In this document: piece after piece, positions 8,672-17,447 of the stretch
Numbering within the stretch: the stretch's first letter is position 1
Layout of the letters: each line of letters opens with the position of its first letter
NCBI GenBank assembly: GCA_965238305.1
Contig: CBDEHK010000001.1
Coordinates: forward strand, 3,720,001 to 3,784,000
From: CBDCGJ01 sp965238305
GTDB lineage: Bacteria; Pseudomonadota; Alphaproteobacteria; GCA-2731375
Reading direction: 5' to 3'
DNA length: 64,000 bases
The notes under the pieces: model-generated
What the model was told of the DNA's origin: nothing
Databases searched by the model: none
What the model saw: only the letters and a program-made list of their open reading frames with translations
Translations under genes and position numbers: made by a program

Positions 8672-9445
8672 ATGAGAATAGCAACTTGGAACGTAAATTC
8701 GATCAAAGCACGCCTACCGCGCGTGTTGGAATGGCTGAAAGAGTTCAGTCCGGATGTTGTATTATTGCAGGAATTGAAGGTCATTGATGACGCCTTCCCC
8801 CGCCTTGAGATTGAAGAACTCGGCTACAACGTCGAAAGCCACGGACAGAAAACTTATAACGGTGTCGCCATTCTGTCGAAACAGCCGATTGAAGACGTTA
8901 TGCGTGGTCTGCCCGGCGACGATAGCGACGAACAAGCTCGTTATATTGAAGCCACAATCGGCACGGTAAGAGTTGCCTCAATTTACCTTCCCAACGGCAA
9001 TCCAATCGATACGGAAAAGTTTCCCTATAAACTTGGTTGGATGGATCGCCTGACAGCGCGTGCCAAAGATTTGCTGGCGGTGGAAGAGGCCTTTGTCTTG
9101 GGCGGTGACTATAATGTCATTCCCACGGATATTGACTGTTTTGCGCCGGAACGTTTTACCAACGACGCCCTATGCCAACCAGAAAGCCGGGCACGCTTTC
9201 GAGAATTTAGCTTTCTCGGCCTGAGCGATGCCTATCGGGTGCTGCACCCAAATGTCATCGCTTATAGTTATTGGGACTACACCGCCGGGGCTTGGCAAAA
9301 AGATAATGGCGTGCGGATCGACCATCTCATGCTAAGCCCACAAGCCGCCGACCGCTTGAGCGGTTGCGACATCGATAAAACACCGCGTGGCAAAGAGCGG
9401 CCTTCCGATCACACGCCGGTTTGGTGCGATATTACAGACGACTAG
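8672..9445 (+). CDS. xth: Exodeoxyribonuclease III / AP endonuclease
   Basis: The 257-residue protein has the family length and order of motifs: MRIATWNVNSIKARLPRV at the start, the metal-binding glutamate in VVLLQELKV, the catalytic GGDYNVIPTDIDCF segment near 145, NGVRIDHLMLSP and the terminal catalytic histidine in RPSDHTPVWCDI. It would cleave DNA 5' to abasic sites and remove 3' blocking groups in base excision repair, in the cytoplasm. It is followed by about 180 bases without a standard gene, holding a hairpin and a very short reading frame that belong to the leader of the next gene. Confidence 0.95.
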   Translation: MRIATWNVNSIKARLPRVLEWLKEFSPDVVLLQELKVIDDAFPRLEIEELGYNVESHGQKTYNGVAILSKQPIEDVMRGLPGDDSDEQARYIEATIGTVRVASIYLPNGNPIDTEKFPYKLGWMDRLTARAKDLLAVEEAFVLGGDYNVIPTDIDCFAPERFTNDALCQPESRARFREFSFLGLSDAYRVLHPNVIAYSYWDYTAGAWQKDNGVRIDHLMLSPQAADRLSGCDIDKTPRGKERPSDHTPVWCDITDD

Positions 9446-9527
9446 TCGCCTTCTTCGCTCAATTACGGCGACGGGACAGCTGCACACCGAGCATTCGAAA
9501 CAATTTTGTGTACCAACGACTGTAATG

Positions 9528-9562
9528 CATTGATGAAGCCACCGACCTTACATTCATCAATG
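9528..9562 (+). promoter_or_regulatory. 10-bp perfect inverted repeat in the leader of the lipid kinase gene
   Basis: CATTGATGAA (9528-9537) and TTCATCAATG (9553-9562) are perfect inverted copies separated by 15 bases. There is no T-run after it, so it is not a classical terminator of xth. It sits 20 bases before a tiny reading frame that is coupled to the kinase start. It could be an mRNA hairpin or a DNA operator; the sequence alone does not decide. Confidence 0.5.
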
Positions 9563-9582
9563 GAAAATCACACAGTCGAGGA

Positions 9583-9630
9583 ATGATGATGGATTATAAC
9601 AAACTTGCATCTACTGAAACTCATTCATGA
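9583..9630 (+). CDS. Possible 13-15-residue leader peptide coupled to the lipid kinase
   Basis: Three consecutive in-frame ATG codons (9583, 9586, 9589) follow GAGGA at 9578-9582; the third has the best spacing. The frame reads MMMDYNKLASTETHS and stops with TGA at 9628-9630, overlapping the ATG of the kinase gene as ATGA. The kinase has no other good ribosome site because its start lies in this overlap, so translation by coupling to this short frame is plausible. Amino acid content shows no run suggesting classical attenuation. It could also be chance. Confidence 0.35.
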   Translation: MMMDYNKLASTETHS

Positions 9631-10505
9631 GCGATCGCCGGAAGTTTTCAGTCATCGTTAATTCCACCGCCGGACAGGCACGTGGGAAAATTTTCGATCA
9701 AGTTATCGGGCAATTAGCGGCACGGGACTGTGCAGTCGATATTCACGAAACTGCAAAACGCGGCGACGCACAAGACATCGCGTATGCACTGTCACAACAA
9801 TATGCAGATGTGATAATAGCGGCTGGCGGCGATGGGACCATAAATGAAGTGATGAGCGGTCTACGCCCGGGAAGTCCGCCGCTTGGAATTATCCCAATCG
9901 GTACGGCGAACGTGCTGGCGCTTGAAATCGGGCTGTCTGTTTCCGCAAACAAAATTGTCGAAACATTATTGGTAGGCAACGCAATCGAATGTGTGCTGGG
10001 AGAGGTGAACGGTCTATCATTTGTACAAATGACAAGTGTCGGATTTGATGCCGAGATTGTTAGCCAAGTTAACTCATCGCTCAAAGAAAAAATTGGAAAA
10101 TCGGCTTATTTGTTAGCATCGCTAAAATCCCTAACCGACTACCAGTCGCCCGAATTCGATCTCTCCATAGATGGTAAGGCCTACACTGCTTCAGCTGTAA
10201 TTGTAGCCAATGGGCGCTTGTATGCGGGACGTTATGTCTGCGCGCCGAAGGCGGATATTGCGGCGTCGAAATTCGAAGTTTGTCTGTTGACCGAGCCTGG
10301 ACGATTGAATGTCCTTAGATATGCGCTGGCACTGTATCGTAACAAACTCTCGATAACGAAAGGTGTTGAAATTCTATCCGCGACAGAAATCGAAATTCAC
10401 TCGCCGATCGATCGACCGGTCCAAGCGGATGGCGATCCGATCGCTCGAACGCCGGCAAAGATGACGATTTCCCCACGCCGGGTCAAACTGATCGTACCGA
10501 ATTAA
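9627..10505 (+). CDS. Diacylglycerol kinase-like lipid kinase (YegS/DgkB family)
   Basis: The 292-residue protein has the diacylglycerol kinase catalytic domain: an N-terminal FSVIVNSTAGQARGK loop, the nucleotide-binding IIAAGGDGTINEVMSGL near residue 68, PIGTANVLALEIGL near 92, and the C-terminal beta-domain with VQADGDPIARTP. It would phosphorylate a lipid head group such as diacylglycerol or a sphingoid base using ATP, at the inner face of the membrane. The ATG overlaps the stop of a tiny upstream frame. Its stop overlaps the convergent hflX stop region by four bases. The exact lipid substrate is not deducible. Confidence 0.87.
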   Translation: MSDRRKFSVIVNSTAGQARGKIFDQVIGQLAARDCAVDIHETAKRGDAQDIAYALSQQYADVIIAAGGDGTINEVMSGLRPGSPPLGIIPIGTANVLALEIGLSVSANKIVETLLVGNAIECVLGEVNGLSFVQMTSVGFDAEIVSQVNSSLKEKIGKSAYLLASLKSLTDYQSPEFDLSIDGKAYTASAVIVANGRLYAGRYVCAPKADIAASKFEVCLLTEPGRLNVLRYALALYRNKLSITKGVEILSATEIEIHSPIDRPVQADGDPIARTPAKMTISPRRVKLIVPN

Positions 10506-11809
10506 CTGTAGCGTTTTTGGAAGCGACCATAATCCGCTGGATCTAGACCAACGCGAATTCGCACCCGACCTTCATCACGATCTTCCCGACCAACCACATC
10601 ACCATGGCTATAGAGCCAGGCCAGCGCCTCACCGCTATCGACAGCCAAATCAAGCTCATGCATTTCCCTGGATGCAGAAAGTTTTCGTTCAATGTTGGCC
10701 AACAATTCAACACAGCCAAATCCTTTGATGGCGGAGACTGCCAACCCATCGGGATTGCGGGCGAGCATGTTGTCCACCCGTTCACGATTTGCGCCTGAAA
10801 GCAGTTCATATTTGTTGCAGGCCTCAATCATTTCGCCGCGTTCGGTTTCGTCAACACCCAAGTCTGTTAATACTGCCAAAACATCAGATTTCTGCATTTC
10901 AGTTTCATCATGCGCAATATCACGCACATGGACGATGACATCTGCTTCCAACACCTCTTCCAAGGTGGCACGGAAGGCGGCAACTAAATGGGTTGGCAAT
11001 TCGGAAATGAATCCTACGGTATCCGACAAAATTATCTGTTTCCCGTTTGGCAAATCGACCGCCCGCATAGTTGGATCAAGGGTCGCGAACAACTGATCCT
11101 TCGCCATCACGGCGGCGTTGGTCAGACGATTGAACAATGTCGATTTTCCGGCATTGGTATAACCGACCAGAGCGACAACCGGGTATGGCGCGTCGCGCCG
11201 GTTCTTGCGATGTAACTCACGGGTGCGCGTTACATCTGCTAAATGCCGGCGCAATTGGGTAATGCGACCGTCGATAGCGCGGCGATCGGATTCGATTTGG
11301 CGCTCGCCGGGGCCACCAACCGTACCGACGCCACCGCGTTGGCGTTCCAAGTGGGTCCAGGCCCGCACCAAACGGCTACGTTGATAGGTCAATTGCGCCA
11401 GCTCGACCTGAAGCCCGCCTTCCTTTGTGCGTGCTCGACGACCAAATATTTCGAGGATCAACCCGGTTCGATCGATCACCTTGCAATTCCAAGCGCGCTC
11501 CAAATTGCGCTGTTGAATGGGTGTTAAGGTGGTATTGATGATCGCAACTTCAACATCTTCAAGTTTAATCAGATGTCCGAGTTCATCAACCTTGCCGGAA
11601 CCGAACAAGGTCGCGGGACGAATAACTTTCAATGCCACACTTTCGATGTGGACAATTTCAATATCGATAGCGGTACTCAGCCGTCGCGCTTCTTCAAGCG
11701 CCCCCTCAGGTTCACGGCCATCGTAAACTTTACTTCTGTCGAAAGGATGTAAAACGATGCCTCGGCCGCTTAGCTCAAAGCTAGATTTATCGCCGATTTC
11801 GTTCGTCAA
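10502..11809 (-). CDS. hflX: GTPase HflX
   Basis: The 435-residue protein has the HflX N-terminal nucleotide-binding domain, the glycine-rich linker GGVGTVGGPGERQIESDRR near residue 185, and a GTPase domain with G1 VGYTNAGKSTLFN, the G2 threonine in FATLDPT and G3 SDTVGFISELP. It binds 50S subunits and splits stalled ribosomes. Its start ATG overlaps the hfq stop (ATGA), so the two are translationally coupled, an arrangement conserved in many proteobacteria. It converges on the lipid kinase gene with a four-base overlap. Nothing unusual is seen in the motifs. Confidence 0.95.
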   Translation of the reverse strand: MTNEIGDKSSFELSGRGIVLHPFDRSKVYDGREPEGALEEARRLSTAIDIEIVHIESVALKVIRPATLFGSGKVDELGHLIKLEDVEVAIINTTLTPIQQRNLERAWNCKVIDRTGLILEIFGRRARTKEGGLQVELAQLTYQRSRLVRAWTHLERQRGGVGTVGGPGERQIESDRRAIDGRITQLRRHLADVTRTRELHRKNRRDAPYPVVALVGYTNAGKSTLFNRLTNAAVMAKDQLFATLDPTMRAVDLPNGKQIILSDTVGFISELPTHLVAAFRATLEEVLEADVIVHVRDIAHDETEMQKSDVLAVLTDLGVDETERGEMIEACNKYELLSGANRERVDNMLARNPDGLAVSAIKGFGCVELLANIERKLSASREMHELDLAVDSGEALAWLYSHGDVVGREDRDEGRVRIRVGLDPADYGRFQKRYS

Positions 11810-12069
11810 TCCTGCTCTTCCTGATCCGCACCATCGGTATTCTCGCCGTCATAGAGGCTGATTGTATGTGCCGGCATGACGGTTGATATTGCATGTTTGT
11901 AGACCAACTGAATATGACCGTCGCGGCGTAACAAAACGCAAAAGTTATCAAATCCGCTGATGATGCCTTGTAGTTTAACGCCGTTCACCAGAAACACCGT
12001 CACGGGAGATTTGTTCTTGCGTACGTGGTTGAGAAAGACGTCCTGTACATTCTGTCTATCGCTGGCCAT
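11806..12069 (-). CDS. hfq: RNA chaperone Hfq
   Basis: The 87-residue protein starts MASDRQNVQDVFLNHVR and contains the Sm1 region SPVTVFLVNGVKLQGIISGFDN and the Sm2 segment ending in VYKHAISTV, which form the hexameric ring that pairs small RNAs with mRNAs. The acidic tail (DGENTDGADQEEQD) is short, as in alphaproteobacteria. ATG 12069 is chosen because GAGGAG lies at good distance; the in-frame extension upstream to 12105 would place the ribosome site inside the gene. The roughly 190 bases upstream to the dat stop probably hold its promoter, though no convincing consensus was found. It overlaps hflX by four bases. Confidence 0.96.
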   Translation of the reverse strand: MASDRQNVQDVFLNHVRKNKSPVTVFLVNGVKLQGIISGFDNFCVLLRRDGHIQLVYKHAISTVMPAHTISLYDGENTDGADQEEQD

Positions 12070-12257
12070 TTTTTGTACTCCTCTTGTTGGGTACGCTTGA
12101 CGCACCGATTATTTTAGGGTTGACAGTAAAAGTCCGCACTAATCCAATCTTGACTAGTATTACCCAATTAAGTTCATTAATAACATGGGTTACAAATTGT
12201 GCAAGACAAGGAAAATTGAACGCTTTAACTAGTTAATTCTCGAATTCGTTCTGCCGG

Positions 12258-13112
12258 TTATTCGGCATCAGCAAATTCCATATATGCACTACGTAATTCA
12301 AGACTTAGTGAGCCGGGTTCACCATTGCCGATAACGCTGTCGTCGATTTCCACTATTGGTGTCACAAAGGAAGTGGTGCTGGTCAAAAACGCCTCCCGCG
12401 CCTGCTTCGCCTCATCGATAGTAAAATAACGTTCTTCGACCTTTAAGCCTTTTGATTTTGCGAGCTCAATCAAACGACGACGGGTAATGCCGTTCAGGAT
12501 AGCATCTTCCACAGGATGGGTGATCAAAGTACCATTCTGATCAACAATCCAGGCGTTGGTTGAACTTCCTTCAGTTACATGGCCATCGGATTCGACTTGC
12601 CAGGCTTCATAGGCATTGTTTTCTTTAGCGGTCTGTTTGGCCAGGCAATTCGGCAACAATGAAACCGATTTTATGTCCCGGCGCGACCAGCGGATGTCGG
12701 GAACGGATATAACTTTAACCCCATCTTCGGTGATTTGCGGTTTCGGTGGCGGCGTCGACTTTGCGGTCATGACAATTGCCGGCACGACATGTTCGGCGGG
12801 AAACGGGTGATCGCGTCGGGCCACACCGCGGGTAATTTGGAGATAGACAATTCCATTTTTCACTCGATTACGCCGGGCGGTTTCCGCCATTATCATTTCG
12901 ATCGCTCTGTTGCTCATCGGTGGTTTGATGCGAAGTTCACGAAGGGACCGTTCCAGGCGTTCCATATGCCAATCATTATCGACCAACTTGCCGCCACGTA
13001 CAGCGGTTACTTCGTAGACGCCGTCAGCGAACTGGTAACCACGGTCCTCAATATGCACAGCGGCTTGATTGTGTGGCACATAGCGACCATTGACATAGGC
13101 AATCCGGCTCAT
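12258..13112 (-). CDS. dat: D-amino-acid transaminase (class IV PLP aminotransferase)
   Basis: The 284-residue fold-type IV enzyme begins MSRIAYVNGRYVPHNQA and has HIEDRGYQFADGVYEV, the PLP lysine in LPNCLAKQTAKENNAYEAW, and the cofactor-binding region VTEGSSTNAWIV followed by LNGITRRRL. D-amino acid transaminases exchange amino groups between D-alanine, D-glutamate and their oxo acids for peptidoglycan precursors; branched-chain aminotransferase-like activity is the alternative. ATG 13112 is preferred because GGAG lies nine bases before it; an upstream TTG at 13127 overlaps that site. It follows trkH by 39 bases on the same strand and is likely the last gene of the ntrYX-trkAH unit. Confidence 0.88.
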   Translation of the reverse strand: MSRIAYVNGRYVPHNQAAVHIEDRGYQFADGVYEVTAVRGGKLVDNDWHMERLERSLRELRIKPPMSNRAIEMIMAETARRNRVKNGIVYLQITRGVARRDHPFPAEHVVPAIVMTAKSTPPPKPQITEDGVKVISVPDIRWSRRDIKSVSLLPNCLAKQTAKENNAYEAWQVESDGHVTEGSSTNAWIVDQNGTLITHPVEDAILNGITRRRLIELAKSKGLKVEERYFTIDEAKQAREAFLTSTTSFVTPIVEIDDSVIGNGEPGSLSLELRSAYMEFADAE

Positions 13113-13151
13113 CGTGGTTATCTCCAATTTCTTTCAGTCACCTTGTGTGAC

Positions 13152-14597
13152 CTAGTTCTTCCAGTATGACGGGTTCATCAAAGTGAACAAAGCCAACATT
13201 TCGACGCGTCCTAATATCATCGCGAAACAGAGGATCACCTGTGACGATATCGGTAAGTTCGAATAACCGCCTGCGTCCACGATTGTCAAGACAGGTCCCG
13301 CATTAATGAGTGCTGCCAAACTTGCGGTCATCGCCGATACCGGATCGACACCTGAAAGTGAAATCAGCATCGTCGCCGCGGCTAGAACTAAGATAAATAC
13401 AAAAAAATACGACCAAACCGAACCAATGGCATTTTCAGAGAGACGCTGGCGGCCAAATTTTACGCTGACAATACCGTGGGGATGGGAGAGGCGACGTAAT
13501 TCCCGAATTGCTTGCTTCAACAAAATCGCGACGCGCAGCAGCTTAATGCCACCGCCAGTCGAACCCGTGGCCGCACCAACCGTCGCAAAGATCCCTAATA
13601 ATATCACCGGAATGCCAAAACTTGTTACATCCGGCACACTAAAGTATCCCGTAGTCGATGTCATTGAGACGACAACAAAAATCGAATGTCGGATATTGCT
13701 AATCATCCCGACATCGTTGTTCGAAGTCGCGTAGATGACCGCCAACGTGGTGGCAAATATTATCGTGATCAAGGCATATCTGACTTCACGATTTCGGCCA
13801 TAAATTCGCCATCGGCCGTGCAGTAGTCCCCAATGCAGGGTGAAGTTCATACTTCCCAACAACATGAACACGATAAGCGATATTTCGATCCAAGTGCCTC
13901 CAAAGCTCACAATCCCGTTCGTTCGGGTACTAAATCCACCGGTCGATATAGTACTCAAAGCATGACAAAGGGCATCGAACCCGGACATCCCCGACAACAT
14001 CAAGGCCGCGACGCAAGCTAGCGTTATCAAGCCATAGACCGGGCTTAGATCTTTCGCTGTCTGTGCCAAGCGTTCAGTTAAGCTTTCGCCTTCCCCAGCC
14101 GGGATAATATTCTGAAATATCTCCAGTCCGCCGATATTCAAATGCGTAAGAATGACGACGACCAGTACGATACTGATATAACCACCCAACCACTGCATCA
14201 AAGCGCGCCAAAGCAAAACAGTCTGCGAGGCCTCCTCCGGAAGGGCGAGCATTGTTGCCCCGGTTGTCGTTAGGCCGGAAATCGCTTCGAAAATACTGTC
14301 AAAGCCGCCGAGCGACGGTTCCGCCAAGAATAGCGGCAGAGCGCTGAGCAACGCTAATACCGGCCAGACCAGAACCACAAACACATAGCTTTCCTGGCGA
14401 CCGAATGCGGCCCCTTCCCCGCGAGTTGACAACACTAACGCACCGCCTACAAAGCCGGTCAGCGCCGTGCTTTGAATGAAAATCCAAGCTTCGCCAAACT
14501 CACCAAAAATGATACCAGCAAATGAATTGATGCCCATGGCGATGGTCAATATCAGTAATGTCCAACCCAGGCAGTTGAAAACGCTTCGAATACGCAC
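13152..14597 (-). CDS. trkH: Potassium uptake protein TrkH, membrane subunit
   Basis: The 481-residue integral membrane protein has about ten hydrophobic helices and the repeated pore-loop pattern of Trk/Ktr/HKT proteins, seen as GLTTTGATM, STGGFSTRTNG, SMTSTTGYFSVP and a last loop near AALINAGPVL. The four loops form the K+ selectivity filter. GTG 14597 is the probable start, behind a GAAGGG purine stretch. It follows trkA by 28 bases; TrkA is its cytoplasmic NAD-binding gate, so together they form one uptake system at the inner membrane, driven by membrane potential or proton flow. Clustering with ntrYX is common in alphaproteobacteria. Confidence 0.93.
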   Translation of the reverse strand: MRIRSVFNCLGWTLLILTIAMGINSFAGIIFGEFGEAWIFIQSTALTGFVGGALVLSTRGEGAAFGRQESYVFVVLVWPVLALLSALPLFLAEPSLGGFDSIFEAISGLTTTGATMLALPEEASQTVLLWRALMQWLGGYISIVLVVVILTHLNIGGLEIFQNIIPAGEGESLTERLAQTAKDLSPVYGLITLACVAALMLSGMSGFDALCHALSTISTGGFSTRTNGIVSFGGTWIEISLIVFMLLGSMNFTLHWGLLHGRWRIYGRNREVRYALITIIFATTLAVIYATSNNDVGMISNIRHSIFVVVSMTSTTGYFSVPDVTSFGIPVILLGIFATVGAATGSTGGGIKLLRVAILLKQAIRELRRLSHPHGIVSVKFGRQRLSENAIGSVWSYFFVFILVLAAATMLISLSGVDPVSAMTASLAALINAGPVLTIVDAGGYSNLPISSQVILCFAMILGRVEMLALFTLMNPSYWKN

Positions 14598-14625
14598 GGA
14601 TTCAAAATCCCTTCAAATATCGGGA

Positions 14626-16002
14626 CTAGAAGAAGTTAATTTGAACGGAGAACATTTTTTCGACTTTTCGCACCATCTCCGCCAATGCCAACACGATCAC
14701 GCGATCACCTACTTCGATAATAGTATCCCCGCGGGGAATAATCACTTGCTCCCCACGCACTACCGCGCCAACGATCACGCCGGACGGCATGCGCACGTCG
14801 CGCAGGGGAACCCCAACAACAGTTGATGTTTCCAACGCCTCGGCCTCGATCACTTCGGCAAGACCGTCGCGTAAACTGTGGACACCGCGAATTCGGCCTC
14901 GACGGACGTGCTGGAGAATGGATGACACCGTCGTCGCCCGCGGGTTCACGGCCGCATCGATCCCCAGAGATGTTATCAAGGGGACGTAACTGGCGTTGTT
15001 GATCAAAGTCACAGCTCGCTGACAACCATTTCTCTTCGCCAGCAAAGACGCCAAAATATTCACTTCGTCATCATCTGTCACCGCGACAATAGTTTCCGTC
15101 GCTTGTACATTGGCCTCACGTAGAATTTCACTATCTAGAGCGTCGCCGTTGATCACCACACTTCGCGTCACTGAATCTGCGACGGTTTCAGCCCGCGATC
15201 GGTTCAACTCTATCACCTTTAATCGAATTGTCGGATCTTCCACTTCAACCTGGCGGGCAAGATCAAGGCCGATGTTACCCCCGCCAACAATGATAATGCG
15301 GCGGGCTTCGGTTTCTTCATGACCAAAGACGGTCAAGGCGCGGGTGACATGGGTACTATCCGCGACGAAATACACCTGATCCCCAACCAGCATCTGATCG
15401 TCACCCGTCGGGACGGTCAGACGATCATTGCGATAAATTCCAGAGACGACAATATTAAGATCGGGAAACAGTTCCGTGAGTTGGCGAAGTGGGGTGTCTA
15501 CTACAGGGCAGTCCTGCTCGCAGGTCACACCGATTACCCGGACACGATCATTGGAAAACGGCACGACATCGAAAGCGCCCGGCACATCGAGGCGACGTTT
15601 AACGGCGCGCGCCACTTCCATTTCTGGTGAGATGATCACATCGATGGGCATGTGATCGCGGCTGAACAAGTCACGCCAGGCAGGGTTGAGATAGCTTTGG
15701 TGGCGAACCCGGGCAATTTTTTTTGGTACATTGAAGATCGAATGAGCGACTTGACAGGCGACCATATTAACTTCGTCGGCAAAGGTTACCGCAATCACCA
15801 TGTCCGCATCTTGAGCACCCGCCGCTTCCAGCATATCGGGGTGCGAAGCAAAACCAACCATCCCACGGACATCAAGGCTGTCGTTGACGCGCTGAACTAA
15901 ACTCGGCTCCTGATCGATGACGGTAACGTCATTGTGCTCACTCGCTAAATGCTTGGCGATATTGTAACCGACCTGACCGGCACCGCAGACAACAACCTTC
16001 AT
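14626..16002 (-). CDS. trkA: Trk system potassium transporter TrkA, regulatory subunit
   Basis: The 458-residue cytoplasmic protein is a tandem of two RCK modules, each a Rossmann NAD-binding domain plus a TrkA-C domain. The first begins MKVVVCGAGQVGYNIAKHLA, the second shows IIIVGGGNIGLDLARQVE near residue 232. The TrkA-C parts include VVDTPLRQLTELFPDLNI and VVGVPLRDVRMPSGVI. It would gate TrkH in response to NAD(H) or nucleotides. The ATG at 16002 follows GGAG. It lies 29 bases after ntrX and 28 bases before trkH, so it is the middle gene of the minus-strand unit. Confidence 0.94.
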   Translation of the reverse strand: MKVVVCGAGQVGYNIAKHLASEHNDVTVIDQEPSLVQRVNDSLDVRGMVGFASHPDMLEAAGAQDADMVIAVTFADEVNMVACQVAHSIFNVPKKIARVRHQSYLNPAWRDLFSRDHMPIDVIISPEMEVARAVKRRLDVPGAFDVVPFSNDRVRVIGVTCEQDCPVVDTPLRQLTELFPDLNIVVSGIYRNDRLTVPTGDDQMLVGDQVYFVADSTHVTRALTVFGHEETEARRIIIVGGGNIGLDLARQVEVEDPTIRLKVIELNRSRAETVADSVTRSVVINGDALDSEILREANVQATETIVAVTDDDEVNILASLLAKRNGCQRAVTLINNASYVPLITSLGIDAAVNPRATTVSSILQHVRRGRIRGVHSLRDGLAEVIEAEALETSTVVGVPLRDVRMPSGVIVGAVVRGEQVIIPRGDTIIEVGDRVIVLALAEMVRKVEKMFSVQINFF

Positions 16003-16031
16003 AAGCAGCTACTCCAAAACATTGGCGCCGC

Positions 16032-17429
16032 TCAGCCGGCGCTGGTCGTCATCGAACGGGGTGAAACCCCTAAAGACTTTAGCTTGCGATGCAAGGCCGA
16101 ACGCTCCATCCCAATGAATTCTGCTGTTCGTGAAATATTACCGCCAAAACGGCCAATTTGCGCCATCAGATACTCCCGCTCGAATACTTCCCGCGCATCG
16201 CGTAGCGGCAGGGTCATAACTTCTTGCGCCCCATCATCGCGCATAGCAGAAGGGGTCGGCGCATTGATTTCCGGCGGCAGCATATCAACGGTAATCATGT
16301 CCGCTGCCTCACCCGGCGCCAAAATGAGCAGCCGTTCAATGACGTTACGCAATTGTCGGACATTGCCAGGCCAATCATGGTTTTGTAGCGCCGCCATCGC
16401 ATCCTCACTTAATTCGCGGGCCGGCCGGCCCAAAGAATTAGCCGAACGATCGGTGAAATAAGTAACCATGCCAGTGATATCTTCCGGTCGTTCGCGTAGC
16501 GCCGGGACTCTAATCGGCACCACGTTCAAGCGATGAAACAAATCCTCTCGAAACTCTCCTACCTGAATCTGTTCATTGAGGTCACGGCTGGACGAAGAAA
16601 TGACACGCACATCAACTTCCACCGATTGACTACCGCCGACACGCACAAATTTCTGATCGACCAATACTCTTAAAATCTTGCTTTGGGTTTCAAGCGGCAT
16701 ATCAGCAACTTCATCCAACAACAATGTGCCGCCATGGGCTTGTTCGAATACACCAACACGGCGGCATCCATTCAATCCTTCGGTTTCGACGCCAAATAGC
16801 TCGGCTTCCATTCGTTCCGGCGCCATCATAGCCGCATTTAGAACCACAAACGGACCGTCGCCGCGCAAGGATTGATCGTGCAAAGATCTGGCGACAACTT
16901 CTTTCCCTGAACCTGCCGGACCTGTAATGAGGACACGACTACCAGTTGGCGCTACTTTTCCAATCGCGGCGCGGACACCTTGAGCCAAAGCGCTTTCGCC
17001 AATGATTTCTGTTTCCGGACCTGCCCGCTCCCGCAATTCACGGTTTTCCCGCTGCAGTCGTGAAGCCTCGAAAGCGCGTTGCACAACGTGCAGCAGGCGA
17101 TCCGTCTTAAACGGTTTTTCGATGTAATCATAAGCCCCAAGTTTAATGGCATCGACGGCATTCGAAATCGTGCCATGACCGGAAATCATAACGACGGGTA
17201 GGTCCGCATGCTGTTGTCGAATATTTTGTAGTATTTGCATTCCATCTAAAGTACTGCCTTGCAGCCAAATATCTAGAATGACAAGCGACGGTTGACGTGC
17301 TGCAACTTCATGTAACGCCTGATCGCTATTCCCCGCTAGTCGGGTTTCATAATCCTCATCACTAAGAATGTCCGCAATCAAATCGCGAATATCCGCTTCA
17401 TCGTCTACGATCAATATGTCTTTAGCCAT
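16032..17429 (-). CDS. ntrX: Nitrogen regulation response regulator NtrX
   Basis: The 465-residue protein has a receiver domain (IVDDEADIRDLI, phospho-acceptor aspartate in LVILDIWLQGS), an AAA+ domain of the NtrC class with Walker A ITGPAGSGKEV and Walker B GTLLLDEVADMP, and a Fis-type helix-turn-helix at the end (GGNISRTAEFIGMERSALHRKLK). The sigma-54 contact loop GAFTGA is absent: the segment after ELFGVE reads TEGLNGCRRVGVFEQ. This suggests it does not activate sigma-54 RNA polymerase in the classical way. An AAGGAGG ribosome site precedes the start, 18 bases after ntrY. NtrY is the partner kinase. Roles reported for the family include nitrogen, redox and envelope control. Confidence 0.94.
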   Translation of the reverse strand: MAKDILIVDDEADIRDLIADILSDEDYETRLAGNSDQALHEVAARQPSLVILDIWLQGSTLDGMQILQNIRQQHADLPVVMISGHGTISNAVDAIKLGAYDYIEKPFKTDRLLHVVQRAFEASRLQRENRELRERAGPETEIIGESALAQGVRAAIGKVAPTGSRVLITGPAGSGKEVVARSLHDQSLRGDGPFVVLNAAMMAPERMEAELFGVETEGLNGCRRVGVFEQAHGGTLLLDEVADMPLETQSKILRVLVDQKFVRVGGSQSVEVDVRVISSSSRDLNEQIQVGEFREDLFHRLNVVPIRVPALRERPEDITGMVTYFTDRSANSLGRPARELSEDAMAALQNHDWPGNVRQLRNVIERLLILAPGEAADMITVDMLPPEINAPTPSAMRDDGAQEVMTLPLRDAREVFEREYLMAQIGRFGGNISRTAEFIGMERSALHRKLKSLGVSPRSMTTSAG

Positions 17430-17447
17430 CTAAGTTCCACACCTCCT

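Noticed and set aside
12225..12236. Perfect palindrome TTAACTAGTTAA between dat and hfq
   Set aside because: Short, AT-rich, no spacer, and about 155 bases from the hfq start; could easily be chance and no regulator with this site is known to me.
15949..16461. 170-codon forward frame opposite trkA/ntrX ends
   Set aside because: Covers the helix-turn-helix end of ntrX on the other strand; no family similarity.
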